Positions 29,983-38,674 of a stretch of DNA of 64,000 nucleotides are shown here, piece by piece. Origin of the DNA: Planctomycetota bacterium (GTDB lineage: Bacteria > Planctomycetota > Planctomycetia > Pirellulales > Pirellulaceae); the NCBI GenBank assembly GCA_963204915.1, contig CAUJHS010000081.1:151310-215309 (forward strand). The letters are read 5' to 3'. Every line of letters begins with the position of its first letter. Position 1 is the stretch's first letter. The notes below the pieces were generated by a model. That model was not told the DNA's origin, ran no database searches, and saw nothing but the letters and a program-made list of their open reading frames with translations. The position numbers were made by a program, and so were the translations under genes.

Positions 29983-31350
29983 ATGCGAACAACTCCGATG
30001 TTCAAGACCGCACTCCTTACGATCGTTGTGCTTCTAGTCGGCGGGGTTACCGAAGCGGCCGAGGATTCCCTGACGTGGAAGCTCGGTCTGGCAAAAATAA
30101 AGATCACTCCAACCGAACGCATGCAATTGGCCGGTTACGCCAGTCGCGTGGAGCCTTTCGAGCATGTCGAACATGACTTATATGCTAAAGTCGCCGTCTT
30201 GGAGGATTCCAACGGTCATCGCGGAGTTCTGATTACCGCCGACTTAATCGCATTCTTCGGCGAGCTTTCGGACGACATCTGCCGTCGCATCGAGCAGCAG
30301 ACCGGCTTGAAGCGCGAACAGGTGTTGCTCAACGCCTCGCATACACACTCCGGTCCGAAGGTTTCGATCGAACGCGGCGCGACCGCAGATCAGAATGAAA
30401 CGGTTCGCCGTTACACAACGCGCCTGGCGGAAGACATCGCCAACGGCGTCGCGCAGGCAATCGAAGACTTACAACCGGTCCGTTTGGAATTTACGCGCGG
30501 AGTTGTGCAGTTCGTCATGAACCGGCGAGAATTCACGGCAAAAGGGGTCATACTCGGCGTCCAACCCTCGGGGTTAGCCGATCGATCAGTTCCTGTCTTG
30601 ACGGCGCGCGATGGCGCGGGAAATCCGCGGCTGATCGTCTTTGGCGCCGCATGCCACAACACCACGCTGACAGGCGACAACCTCGCCGTGAGCGGCGACT
30701 ACGCAGGTGTGGCGCAACAACACATCGAAAAAAGCTTGCCGGGCGCTCAAGCCATGTTCATACTTGGTTGCGGCGGCGATGCGAATCCGTATCCGCGCGG
30801 CACACTCGAATTAGTTCACCGACACGGGCAAGAGTTGGGCGACGAGGTCCTCCGCCTCGTCGCGGGCAACGGGAAATCGCTTTCGGGCCCGTTGCGCACG
30901 GTCTACGGCACGGTCGATCTGCCGCTACGCAAAGTGAGCACACGGGACGAAGCCGAGAAGTTAGCGAAAAGCCAAGTCAGTTATGAACGATACGTTGGCG
31001 AAGCGCTGCTTGCTCGGCTGGATCAGGGCGAACCGCTGGCGTCGCATTACACGGCGCCGCTGGCCGTATGGCAGTGGGGCGATCAGTTAACGCTCGCCGC
31101 GATTAGCGGCGAAACCGTGGTCGATTACGTTCCACTTGTCGAAAAGACGTTGGGGCCCCTGAACTTGTGGGTCGCGGGGTACTCGAACGATGTATTTGGT
31201 TACCTTCCTTCGGCTCGCGTGCTGGCCGAAGGGGGCTATGAGACGCGTGGCCTGATTCGCGGCGGCGTGGGACAATTTGATCCCGCCGCACAGGATGCGA
31301 TTGTGAAAAAAATTGGCGAGTTGGCGAAGCAGGCCGGCCGAGCCGATTGA
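29983..31350 (+). CDS. Neutral/alkaline non-lysosomal ceramidase-like exported hydrolase
   Basis: A 455-residue protein with a signal peptide (MFKTALLTIVVLLVGGVTEA). It matches the N-terminal catalytic domain of neutral ceramidases: KIKITPTERMQLAGY, NASHTHSGPKV (Zn ligand region) and FGAACHNTTLTGDNLAVSGDYAG, followed by MFILGCGGDANPYPRG. The C-terminal Ig-like domain of true ceramidases is missing, as is usual for the many short planctomycete homologues. It may hydrolyse an amide or ester in the periplasm; the substrate is unknown. ATG codons at 29983 and 29998 are both plausible, and the second gives a more compact signal peptide. Confidence 0.88.
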   Translation: MRTTPMFKTALLTIVVLLVGGVTEAAEDSLTWKLGLAKIKITPTERMQLAGYASRVEPFEHVEHDLYAKVAVLEDSNGHRGVLITADLIAFFGELSDDICRRIEQQTGLKREQVLLNASHTHSGPKVSIERGATADQNETVRRYTTRLAEDIANGVAQAIEDLQPVRLEFTRGVVQFVMNRREFTAKGVILGVQPSGLADRSVPVLTARDGAGNPRLIVFGAACHNTTLTGDNLAVSGDYAGVAQQHIEKSLPGAQAMFILGCGGDANPYPRGTLELVHRHGQELGDEVLRLVAGNGKSLSGPLRTVYGTVDLPLRKVSTRDEAEKLAKSQVSYERYVGEALLARLDQGEPLASHYTAPLAVWQWGDQLTLAAISGETVVDYVPLVEKTLGPLNLWVAGYSNDVFGYLPSARVLAEGGYETRGLIRGGVGQFDPAAQDAIVKKIGELAKQAGRAD

Positions 31351-31433
31351 ACCGCGGCAATCTGGAATCGCGGCGCGCAACTTGCAACGCAGTGGACGGC
31401 GTTCAACCCGTAATATGAAGCGAGGGCTTGTGG

Positions 31434-32348
31434 ATGAGTTCTGATCCATGTCCGATTGTTGTCGGACTAGGCGAGGTGTTGTGGGACTGCTTTCCTGAAG
31501 GACGGCGTCCCGGCGGCGCTCCGGCCAACGTGGCGTTTCACGCAAATCAACTGGGGCTGCGAGGCGTGGTCTATTCGCGCGTGGGTCGCGATGAGCTAGG
31601 CGATGCGATGCTTACGTTTCTGGCGGAGCATGGCCTGCAAACGGACTACGTATTTCGCGACGCGCATCATGCGACAGGGCAAGCAGGCATTGTGTACGAC
31701 GCGCAAGGCGAACCATCGTTTGAATTCGGGCCGGATGTCGCCTGGGATCACCTGGAGTTTCACACTGCCGCCGAGACGTTAATGGCCTCTGCGGCAGCGG
31801 TTTGTTTCGGAACGTTAGCCCAGCGCCATGAAGATTCGCGCGAAGCGATCCATCGTTGTCTTGAGGCGGTCGATCCCGCAAGATGGATCGTTTACGATGT
31901 GAACCTTCGCAAGCCGCATTATGAACGAAGCTGGATCGAACGCTCCTTCGCTACGGCGCGGCTCGTCAAAGTGAATGAAGACGAAGTGCGGGTTATTGCC
32001 GCATTATTCGATTGGCCGGAGAGCGACGCCGCTTCCGCGGCTGCGCGGATTCGCGAGCTTTACGGAGTGGAGCTCGTGTGCGTTACGCGCGGGGCTCGGG
32101 GAAGCACGCTTTACGGGTCGGAAGGTGAAACCTCGCATCCGGGCGTTCAAGTGACGGCGACCGATCCCGTCGGAGCGGGTGACGCTTTCACGGCGGCCCT
32201 GATTTTCGCTCGACTGCAAGGATGGAGCTTGCCTCAAACGGCCGAGTTCGCCAATCGGTACGCCGCGCTGGTCGCCGCGCGCCCGGGCGCGATGCCCGAC
32301 GTGCGCGATCAGATGACCTTTCCACAAGCGCAAAGCTTCAAGGTTTGA
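31434..32348 (+). CDS. PfkB-family carbohydrate kinase, fructokinase-like
   Basis: A 304-residue ribokinase-fold sugar kinase. It shows GLGEVLWDCFPEGRRPGGAPANVAFH split over the first 45 residues, DVNLRKPHYERSW, KVNEDEVR and the ATP/anion-hole motif TDPVGAGDAFTAAL with the catalytic Asp. The pattern is closest to fructokinases, so fructose to fructose-6-phosphate is the best guess. The ATG at 31434 has GAGGG about 8 nt upstream, which decides against the TTG at 31428. Confidence 0.88.
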   Translation: MSSDPCPIVVGLGEVLWDCFPEGRRPGGAPANVAFHANQLGLRGVVYSRVGRDELGDAMLTFLAEHGLQTDYVFRDAHHATGQAGIVYDAQGEPSFEFGPDVAWDHLEFHTAAETLMASAAAVCFGTLAQRHEDSREAIHRCLEAVDPARWIVYDVNLRKPHYERSWIERSFATARLVKVNEDEVRVIAALFDWPESDAASAAARIRELYGVELVCVTRGARGSTLYGSEGETSHPGVQVTATDPVGAGDAFTAALIFARLQGWSLPQTAEFANRYAALVAARPGAMPDVRDQMTFPQAQSFKV

Positions 32349-32465
32349 ACGATCCAGGAAGATCGCGAATCAATTAAAAGCGATCTGAAATCGTACTTTC
32401 TTCGTACTTTCAGTATTTTCGTATATGCGTAAACGCGTTGCTTTTCGCAATAGCCAATCAAGCGT

Positions 32466-33671
32466 TTAAGCGCCGTATTTTCCCAAACGCCGGGCGTTCG
32501 CCAGGGCCAAGGTCATGAGATACTTGGCCTCGAATTGTCCTAGTCCGCCGCGGACGGAGTCGCTTTCGCTGTAATGCTGGCAGGCGTCGGGACGGCAACA
32601 ATCGGACACGAGCAGCGTTGGCACCGGATGCCAACTATGGCTCCGCAAGAACGACGGCGTGCTATGGTCGCCGGTCACGATCAACACCGTCGGTTTGAGC
32701 TTGACGACGCGCGGAATCGCGGCGTCGAACTCTTCAATCTTCTTGACCTTCGCGTCGAAGTTGCCGTCTTCGCCGGTGCTATCAGTGTATTTGAAGTGCA
32801 GGAAGAAGAAGTCGTAATCGTTCCAGTGTTGTTCGAGCAACGATACTTCATCGTCAAGTGTTGTTGGTTTTCCGAGAATGTTCATGCCGACAAGCCGTGC
32901 TAATCCCTTGTACATGGGATAAACGGCAATGGCCGCGGCGCGCAAGCCATACACTTCCTCGTAGGTAGGCAAGGCGGGTTTCGCCGCAAAACCACGTAAC
33001 GTCAAACCGTTGGCTTTGGTTTGATCGGCAAGCAGCCGACCTGCTTGTTCAATGAACTGTGCCGCAACTTGCGCGGTTCGCTGACTCGCCGCGTCACGCC
33101 CGTGCGGCGCGAGAGGCGGCACGCCGGTTCGTTGGGGATCGGTGTCGTCAACCTGGTCGCCCAGTCCTTCGCCCCGGAACACCACGACAAACCGATGTTC
33201 TTTCACCGGTTCGACAAAGACTTGAACTCCGGGAATTTTGACATCGCGTAGCTTGACTGCCAGCGGCGCGCTTTCCTCCGTGGCGATGCGACCCGCCCGG
33301 CGGTCCGAGATGTTGCCGTTCTTATCGAGCGTGCAATAGTTGCCGCGCACCGCCACGTCGTTCTTTTGCAATTCAAAGCCGATGCCGGTCGCTTCCAGCG
33401 CGCCGCGGCCAATCACATATTTGAGCGGATCGTAACCGAACAAACCCAAGTGACCCGGCCCGCTGCCGGGGCTGATGCCAGGCAGTACGGGAATGCTCCC
33501 GCCTTGCACCCCTTGAACGGCCAATGCATCAAGATTTGGCGTGCGAGCCGTTTCGAGTTCGGTTTTGCCGCCGGGCTGCATGGGCAAACCTCCTAGCCCA
33601 TCGGCCACGAGCATGACAGTTTTCGAGTCGTTCTTTTCATGCAGCGAGCGGGTCAGGTCGTGAATGTCCAT
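32466..33671 (-). CDS. apgM: 2,3-bisphosphoglycerate-independent phosphoglycerate mutase, archaeal ApgM type
   Basis: A 401-residue member of the alkaline-phosphatase superfamily. It has VMLVADGLGGLP with the first metal Asp, RTPNLDALA, the nucleophile serine region SPGSGPGHLGLFGYDP, RGNYCTLDKNGNISDRRAGR and the C-terminal metal site TGDHSTPSFLRSHSWHPVP. The expected reaction is 3-phosphoglycerate to 2-phosphoglycerate. It is divergent from pgi, which fits a glycolytic role. The ATG at 33671 begins a family-like N-terminus, although the frame is open upstream. A paralogue lies at 58190 in a different context. Confidence 0.88.
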   Translation of the reverse strand: MDIHDLTRSLHEKNDSKTVMLVADGLGGLPMQPGGKTELETARTPNLDALAVQGVQGGSIPVLPGISPGSGPGHLGLFGYDPLKYVIGRGALEATGIGFELQKNDVAVRGNYCTLDKNGNISDRRAGRIATEESAPLAVKLRDVKIPGVQVFVEPVKEHRFVVVFRGEGLGDQVDDTDPQRTGVPPLAPHGRDAASQRTAQVAAQFIEQAGRLLADQTKANGLTLRGFAAKPALPTYEEVYGLRAAAIAVYPMYKGLARLVGMNILGKPTTLDDEVSLLEQHWNDYDFFFLHFKYTDSTGEDGNFDAKVKKIEEFDAAIPRVVKLKPTVLIVTGDHSTPSFLRSHSWHPVPTLLVSDCCRPDACQHYSESDSVRGGLGQFEAKYLMTLALANARRLGKYGA

Positions 33672-33884
33672 CGTCGAGTTCCTAAAGCGGTGGAAGCGAG
33701 GCGCCAGAAGCTGGCTTCTTCTTGGTATCAAAAAAGCCATTACGCACAAGGGGCGCCTCGCTCCGTGACAAGCCGTCGCTCCAGCGGCGCCTTTCAAAGG
33801 GAGGGCCTGTGGGCTATCTTCAACAGCGCCCCCACGGTTGATCGTCCGCTTCGAATCCTTGGTTTACGAGAGGGATACCGGCCC

Positions 33885-35306
33885 ATGTCCCACGCCACGA
33901 TCGCTCCGCTGCGTTATGACTATTCGGGAACGTTGCTCGATAAGCATGGAATTTCTGCGTCCGACTTGCACAAACTCGTTCCTGATTTGGAAAAGGCGCG
34001 GCAAGAAGTGGAGGTCGACCTCCAGCAGTACAAGTCGCAAAAAATTCCCGCCGACAAACAGCCCTTGGATGCGGCTTTTTACGATCTTCCCGAACGGCTC
34101 TTGAGCGAGTACCGCAGCCAAGGCGACGCCAGCGAACTGGGGCGAATTCTTGCCGCGGCGCAGCGCATCCAGGAACTCGTCGATAGCGTCGTGGTGCTGG
34201 GCATTGGCGGCTCCTACATGGGCGCCCGAGCGTTGATGGAAGCGTGCTGCCACCCGTACCACAACGAACTGCCGCGAGAAGAACGGAATAACATCCCGCG
34301 CATGTATTTCGAAGGCAACAACGTTGATAATGACTCATCGCAAGCGTTGTTGCATATGCTGCGACTGCCCGGAAAATCATCGACGGTGAATCAAAGCTGG
34401 GCGATCGTGGTAATTAGCAAGAGTGGCGGAACATTGGAAACCGCCGTAGCGTTTCGGCAGTATCTTCGCGAACTTGTCGCCGACTGCGGAGGAGATCGGC
34501 GACGTGTCGCGGAGCTGGTGGTCCCCGTGACAGGTGCGAGCGGCCGTCTGCACGATCTGGCTCAGGCTCTTGGCTGTCCGGAAGAGTTCCGCGTGCCCGA
34601 CGGTGTGGGAGGGCGGTTCTCGATTCTCTCGCCCGTGGGACTTTTGCCGGCCGCGGTGCTTGGCATCGACGTGGTGCGGTTACTGGAAGGCGCCGCTGCG
34701 ATGAACGAACAATTTCGCACCGCGCCGCCTGGTAAAAACCCGGTGTTGGACTACGTCGGGGTGTGCCATTTGATGGAAAAGCAGCGCGGCGCGAATATTC
34801 GAATCCTCTCGGTTTGGGCCAAGTCGCTGGAATCAAGCGGTTTATGGTACGACCAGCTTTTGGCCGAGAGCCTTGGTAAACAAGAACAAGGCGCGATGCC
34901 GCTGACCGTGGTCAACACGCGCGACTTGCATTCACGCGCCCAACAACACCAGGAAGGCCGCCGCGATAAGCTCGTTACCAACGTGATTGTAGAAAACTGG
35001 AAGCGTGAACCACTGTCCGTGGGCCATAGCGATTTGGACCAGGACAAACTGAACGAACTGGCCGATAAGACGTTGCCCGATTTGATGACCGCGGCAATTC
35101 AAGGCACGAATCAGGCCTACCGCGGCGATAACCGCCCCACCGCGGATTTATACTTGCCGCATGTCGATGAAGCGTCGCTCGGGCAATTCTTCCAAATGAT
35201 GATGCTGGCCACGGTGGTCGAGGGCCGGTTGATGGGAATTAATCCCTACGGGCAGCCCGGTGTGGAAATGTACAAACAGCACATGAACGCAAACTTGCGA
35301 AAGTAA
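33885..35306 (+). CDS. pgi: Glucose-6-phosphate isomerase
   Basis: A 473-residue phosphoglucose isomerase interconverting glucose-6-phosphate and fructose-6-phosphate. It has two SIS domains with LGIGGSYMGARALMEA, VISKSGGTLETAVAFRQYL, and DGVGGRFSILSPVGLLPAAVLG. It also has QEGRRDKLVTN and the C-terminal PYGQPGVEMYKQHM (usually QPGVEAYK). It is shorter than proteobacterial enzymes and resembles the Bacillus/Thermotoga type. The open frame runs 82 codons further upstream over the apgM promoter. The ATG at 33885 starts the conserved protein. The UPF0173 gene follows after 35 bp. Confidence 0.95.
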   Translation: MSHATIAPLRYDYSGTLLDKHGISASDLHKLVPDLEKARQEVEVDLQQYKSQKIPADKQPLDAAFYDLPERLLSEYRSQGDASELGRILAAAQRIQELVDSVVVLGIGGSYMGARALMEACCHPYHNELPREERNNIPRMYFEGNNVDNDSSQALLHMLRLPGKSSTVNQSWAIVVISKSGGTLETAVAFRQYLRELVADCGGDRRRVAELVVPVTGASGRLHDLAQALGCPEEFRVPDGVGGRFSILSPVGLLPAAVLGIDVVRLLEGAAAMNEQFRTAPPGKNPVLDYVGVCHLMEKQRGANIRILSVWAKSLESSGLWYDQLLAESLGKQEQGAMPLTVVNTRDLHSRAQQHQEGRRDKLVTNVIVENWKREPLSVGHSDLDQDKLNELADKTLPDLMTAAIQGTNQAYRGDNRPTADLYLPHVDEASLGQFFQMMMLATVVEGRLMGINPYGQPGVEMYKQHMNANLRK

Positions 35307-35341
35307 CCTTGAACACATGTTCTCTCGGTGTGAGTAACGCC

Positions 35342-36025
35342 ATGACTACGAAGCTTACCTGGCTAGGTCACGGAAGCTGGTCGATCGAGACGACCGGACA
35401 AAAGATTCTGCTGGACCCGTTTTTTTCCGACTCGCCAACTTCGCCAATCAAGGTCGATCAAGCGATGGCGGACTTTATCCTCGTATCGCACGGCCATTTC
35501 GACTACGTGGCCGACGCCGCCGTGATCGCCAAACGCACGGGCGCCACGGTTGTCGCCATCTACGAGATTTGCGATTGGCTGTCTCGCGTGCACGGGGTCG
35601 AAAAAACGGAGCCCATGAATCTTGGGGGATCCATCCAACTGCCATTTGGTCGGGTAAAGATGACGCCTGCTCTGCATAGCTCGACGCTTCCCGACGGCGC
35701 TTCCGGCGGAAACCCCGGCGGTTTCTTATTGACGCTTTCGACGGCCCGGATTTACTTTGCGTGCGACACGGCGCTCTTTTCGGACATGAAACTCCATGCG
35801 GCCGGCGTCGACCTGGCCGTTTTGCCGATTGGCGACCGCTACACGATGGGACCGGATGATGCGCTGGAGGCCGTCAAGCTGATCCAGCCGAAGCGCGTGA
35901 TTCCGTCGCACTACAACACCTGGCCGCCGATTGAGCAGAATGCTCAGGCCTGGGCCGACCGGGTTCGCCGTGCGACTTCGGCGGAGCCGATCGTGCTTCA
36001 ACCGGGCGAAAGCGCGACCCTGTAA
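35342..36025 (+). CDS. UPF0173 metallo-beta-lactamase-fold hydrolase with altered metal motif
   Basis: A 227-residue member of the UPF0173/UlaG-like metallo-beta-lactamase superfamily. It shows LTWLGHGSWSIET, ILLDPFFSDSP, CDTALFSDMKLHA and the C-terminal VIPSHYNTWPPIEQN. The hallmark HxHxDH reads SHGHFDYVAD: H50, H52 and D54 are present, but residue 55 is Tyr (codon TAC) instead of His (CAC). One ligand of the second metal is thus lost, so the enzyme may be mononuclear or altered in activity. It lies 35 bp after pgi and is probably co-transcribed. The ATG at 35342 is chosen on family alignment. Substrate is unknown. Confidence 0.88.
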   Translation: MTTKLTWLGHGSWSIETTGQKILLDPFFSDSPTSPIKVDQAMADFILVSHGHFDYVADAAVIAKRTGATVVAIYEICDWLSRVHGVEKTEPMNLGGSIQLPFGRVKMTPALHSSTLPDGASGGNPGGFLLTLSTARIYFACDTALFSDMKLHAAGVDLAVLPIGDRYTMGPDDALEAVKLIQPKRVIPSHYNTWPPIEQNAQAWADRVRRATSAEPIVLQPGESATL

Positions 36026-36084
36026 TTGGGGCCGGAACTTATTTGCGGTGACAACCCTTGAAGGCGTCACCAATTGGCGTACGA

Positions 36085-36154
36085 GAGTTTCGCCTTAAAC
36101 TCAATGGCGATAATGCTTTGCGCCGCGAAACTTCAAGGCGAAGCTTGATTTTTT
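36085..36154 (+). terminator. Candidate rho-independent terminator after the UPF0173 gene
   Basis: TTCGCCTT (36089-36096) pairs with AAGGCGAA (36135-36142), and the stem extends outward by four more pairs including wobbles. A long, partly structured loop intervenes. Six T residues follow at 36149-36154. It sits between two convergent genes. Confidence 0.45.
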
Positions 36155-36183
36155 AGTGTACGTATGTATAATAAATTGCGGTG

Positions 36184-36501
36184 TTAGTCTTTCGGAGGCA
36201 CGCGTACTTGGACTTCGTCGCCCACCACGCGGACTTCAAAACTATCGATTTTGATTCGCGGGTTATCGCACCACGTCCCATCGCAAACGTTAAAGCGCCA
36301 GGCATGCCAAGGGCACGTTACGACGTCGCCCTCTAACCATCCGCCAGCGAGCGAGGCCCCCATGTGGGGGCAGAAATCGTCGATGGCGGTGTACACGCCG
36401 CCGCGGTTAAACACCGCTACCATGCGTCCGTTCACGGCAAACGCCTGACCTTCATTTTCTGGAATATCGCCCACGCGGGCGACCGTGACAAAGTCCGACA
36501 T
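36184..36501 (-). CDS. Small Rieske-type [2Fe-2S] ferredoxin, NirD-like
   Basis: A 105-residue soluble Rieske protein. Cluster ligands are in CPHMGASL (about C44, H46) and CPWHAWRF (about C63, H66). The N-terminus VARVGDIPENEGQAFAVNG is typical of small subunits of nitrite reductase or of dioxygenase ferredoxins. There is no membrane anchor, and the disulfide cysteines of respiratory Rieske proteins are absent, so it should be a low-potential electron carrier. No partner reductase or oxygenase lies nearby. The start is ATG at 36501. Confidence 0.88.
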   Translation of the reverse strand: MSDFVTVARVGDIPENEGQAFAVNGRMVAVFNRGGVYTAIDDFCPHMGASLAGGWLEGDVVTCPWHAWRFNVCDGTWCDNPRIKIDSFEVRVVGDEVQVRVPPKD

Positions 36502-36743
36502 AACCTACCATCCGGCGAAAGTTTTTCAGCTACCGTCGCCCATTCTAAGGCGATGTGGGAACGTACAACAGGCGGGCAGGGGAGGGGCCGCGCGCCCGAC
36601 GTCAAACGCGTGCAAACTCTCGCCACGTTCCCCTGTTATGCCGACACGCGGCGTGGCATACTGAGAAACGTTCGCGGCCTTGCTTCCGCTGCTTTTGTCT
36701 CGGCGAGTCGCGGCCTTTGGAGCGATCACCTCGGAGTTGAGAA

Positions 36744-38576
36744 ATGCGCAATCAGTCGTTGAAGGATTATCTCGCAAGCCATGTGCTGTCGCGCGTGCAA
36801 ACGCCAGCGCAATACATTGGCGGCGAACTGAATATGGTTCGCAAAGATCCGCGTGAGGTGCGCGGGCGATTGTGCCTATGTTTTCCCGATACCTACACCA
36901 TTGGAATGAGCCATCATGGGCTGCAAGTGTTATACAGCCTGATGAATCGCCGCGACGACTGGTATTGCGAACGAGCGTTCACGCCATGGGTCGACATGGA
37001 GCGCGAACTACGGGACCGGCAAATTCCGTTGTACGGCTTGGAAACGTTCACACCGTTGTCCGAGTTCGATGTGGTTGGGTTTTCGTTACAGTATGAAATT
37101 TGTTCGGTCAACGTGTTAACGATGCTCGACTTAGGCGGCATTCCGCTTCACGCCAAAGAACGCACGATGCAGGATCCGCTCGTGATTGCGGGCGGTCCGT
37201 GCTGTCAAAACCCGGAGCCGCTCGCGCCGTTTTTCGACATCTTTGTCACCGGCGACGGCGAACCCAGTTTGCCGCTGATTTGCGATTTGTGGAAAGAGTT
37301 GCAGGAACAAGCCAGAACAAACGGCGGCTTTGCGCAGGGCAGGGCAGGGCGGCAAGAACGCGAAGAAGCCCTGGCCCGTATGACGCGCGAATTGCCGTTT
37401 TGTTACGCGCCTCGGTTCTATGAACCGGAATACGTGAACGGGCGATTTGCATCGCTGAACCGCACGCGGCCCGATGTGCCGGAAACGATCGAACCGTCGG
37501 TCATTTCCGACTTCGAGGGAATCCCCATTCCCACTGAACCGATCGTGCCGTTCATCGAGTGCGTTCACGATCGCATCGCCATTGAAATCATGCGCGGCTG
37601 TCCTTGGCAGTGTCGGTTTTGCCAAAGCACCGTCATTAAGCGGCCGTTGCGTACGCGCTCCGTAGAGACGATTGTCCAGGCCGCGCTGCAAGCGTATCGC
37701 AATACGGGGCATAATGAGATTTCGCTCCTTTCGCTTTCCAGCAGCGACTATCCGCATTTTGAAGAGCTGGTGACGCGGATGAAGCAAATCTTCGGGCCGT
37801 TGGGCGTGAATATTTCCATTCCCAGCTTGCGCGTGAACCAGCAGTTGCGCAGCATTGCAGAATTGATCGGCAACGATCGGCGTTCCGGTTTGACACTGGC
37901 GCCAGAAGTAGCGCGCGATGACATGCGCGAGCAAATCCGCAAGAAGATCAAGAACGAAGATTTGTTCGAGGGTTGCCGCGTGGCGTTCCGTAACAATTTT
38001 GAAAGTGTCAAATTGTACTTCTTGTGCGGTCTTCCCGGTGAACGCGAAGTGGACCTCGACGGCATCGTTGAAATGGCCGAGACGATCGCTCGAATCGGCA
38101 AAGAGGAACGCGGACGGTTTCCCAAAGTGACGGCAAGCGTATCCAACTTTGTTCCCAAGGCGCACACGCCGTACCAGTGGAACGGCATGCAAACCCGCGA
38201 GTATTTCCATCAGGCGCATCGTTACTTACGCAGCCGCCGACAAATCCGCAGCGTTAACATCAAGTGCCATGATGTGGAAACGAGCTTGCTCGAAGGAGCG
38301 CTCAGCCGGGGCGATCGACGGATGGCCGACGGGATCGAGTTGGCGTGGCGCCGCGGCGCCCGGCTGGACAGCTGGCATGAAATGTTCAACGGGGGAAGAT
38401 GGTGGAGCGCGCTTCAAGACTCGGGCATTGACCTCGACACCGCGTTACACACGCCTTATGACCTTACGGGCCGGCTTCCCTGGGACCATTTGAACGTGAA
38501 ATACGGTCGGACATTCCTAGAGAAAGAGCAAACGCGTTCCGTCGTCCAGTTGGAGAAGATGGCCGACGCAAAGTAA
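36744..38576 (+). CDS. B12-binding-domain radical SAM protein, TIGR03960 family
   Basis: A 610-residue protein. The N-terminal half is a cobalamin-binding-like Rossmann domain (LCLCFPDTYTIGMSHHGLQVLY, VIAGGPCCQNPEPLAPFFD, FVTGDGE). The radical SAM core has the [4Fe-4S] motif CPWQCRFCQS, then SLLSLSSSDY and LTLAPEVARDDMR. A C-terminal substrate region includes SNFVPKAHTPYQWNGMQ. In many bacteria this family is fused to, or next to, a DUF2344/TIGR03936 protein, and none follows here. The reaction is not established. The start is ATG at 36744. It is the first gene of a long plus-strand run. Confidence 0.9.
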   Translation: MRNQSLKDYLASHVLSRVQTPAQYIGGELNMVRKDPREVRGRLCLCFPDTYTIGMSHHGLQVLYSLMNRRDDWYCERAFTPWVDMERELRDRQIPLYGLETFTPLSEFDVVGFSLQYEICSVNVLTMLDLGGIPLHAKERTMQDPLVIAGGPCCQNPEPLAPFFDIFVTGDGEPSLPLICDLWKELQEQARTNGGFAQGRAGRQEREEALARMTRELPFCYAPRFYEPEYVNGRFASLNRTRPDVPETIEPSVISDFEGIPIPTEPIVPFIECVHDRIAIEIMRGCPWQCRFCQSTVIKRPLRTRSVETIVQAALQAYRNTGHNEISLLSLSSSDYPHFEELVTRMKQIFGPLGVNISIPSLRVNQQLRSIAELIGNDRRSGLTLAPEVARDDMREQIRKKIKNEDLFEGCRVAFRNNFESVKLYFLCGLPGEREVDLDGIVEMAETIARIGKEERGRFPKVTASVSNFVPKAHTPYQWNGMQTREYFHQAHRYLRSRRQIRSVNIKCHDVETSLLEGALSRGDRRMADGIELAWRRGARLDSWHEMFNGGRWWSALQDSGIDLDTALHTPYDLTGRLPWDHLNVKYGRTFLEKEQTRSVVQLEKMADAK

Positions 38577-38674
38577 AACGCCGGCGCATCGAAGCGCTTG
38601 GCGGCTTAGAGTTTCAAGGCCAAATGTAAATCGTCGTTCTGGGCATTTCGAGTCGTCCTGCGAGTTGAATTCGT

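Noticed and set aside
32385..32410. Repeated CGTACTTTC in the gap between convergent genes
   Set aside because: Two short copies only, with no further structure, so it is most likely chance.
37131..38219. A 362-codon open frame on the minus strand
   Set aside because: It lies entirely inside the radical SAM gene on the opposite strand, and its translation has no recognisable motif. The plus-strand protein is clearly the real one.
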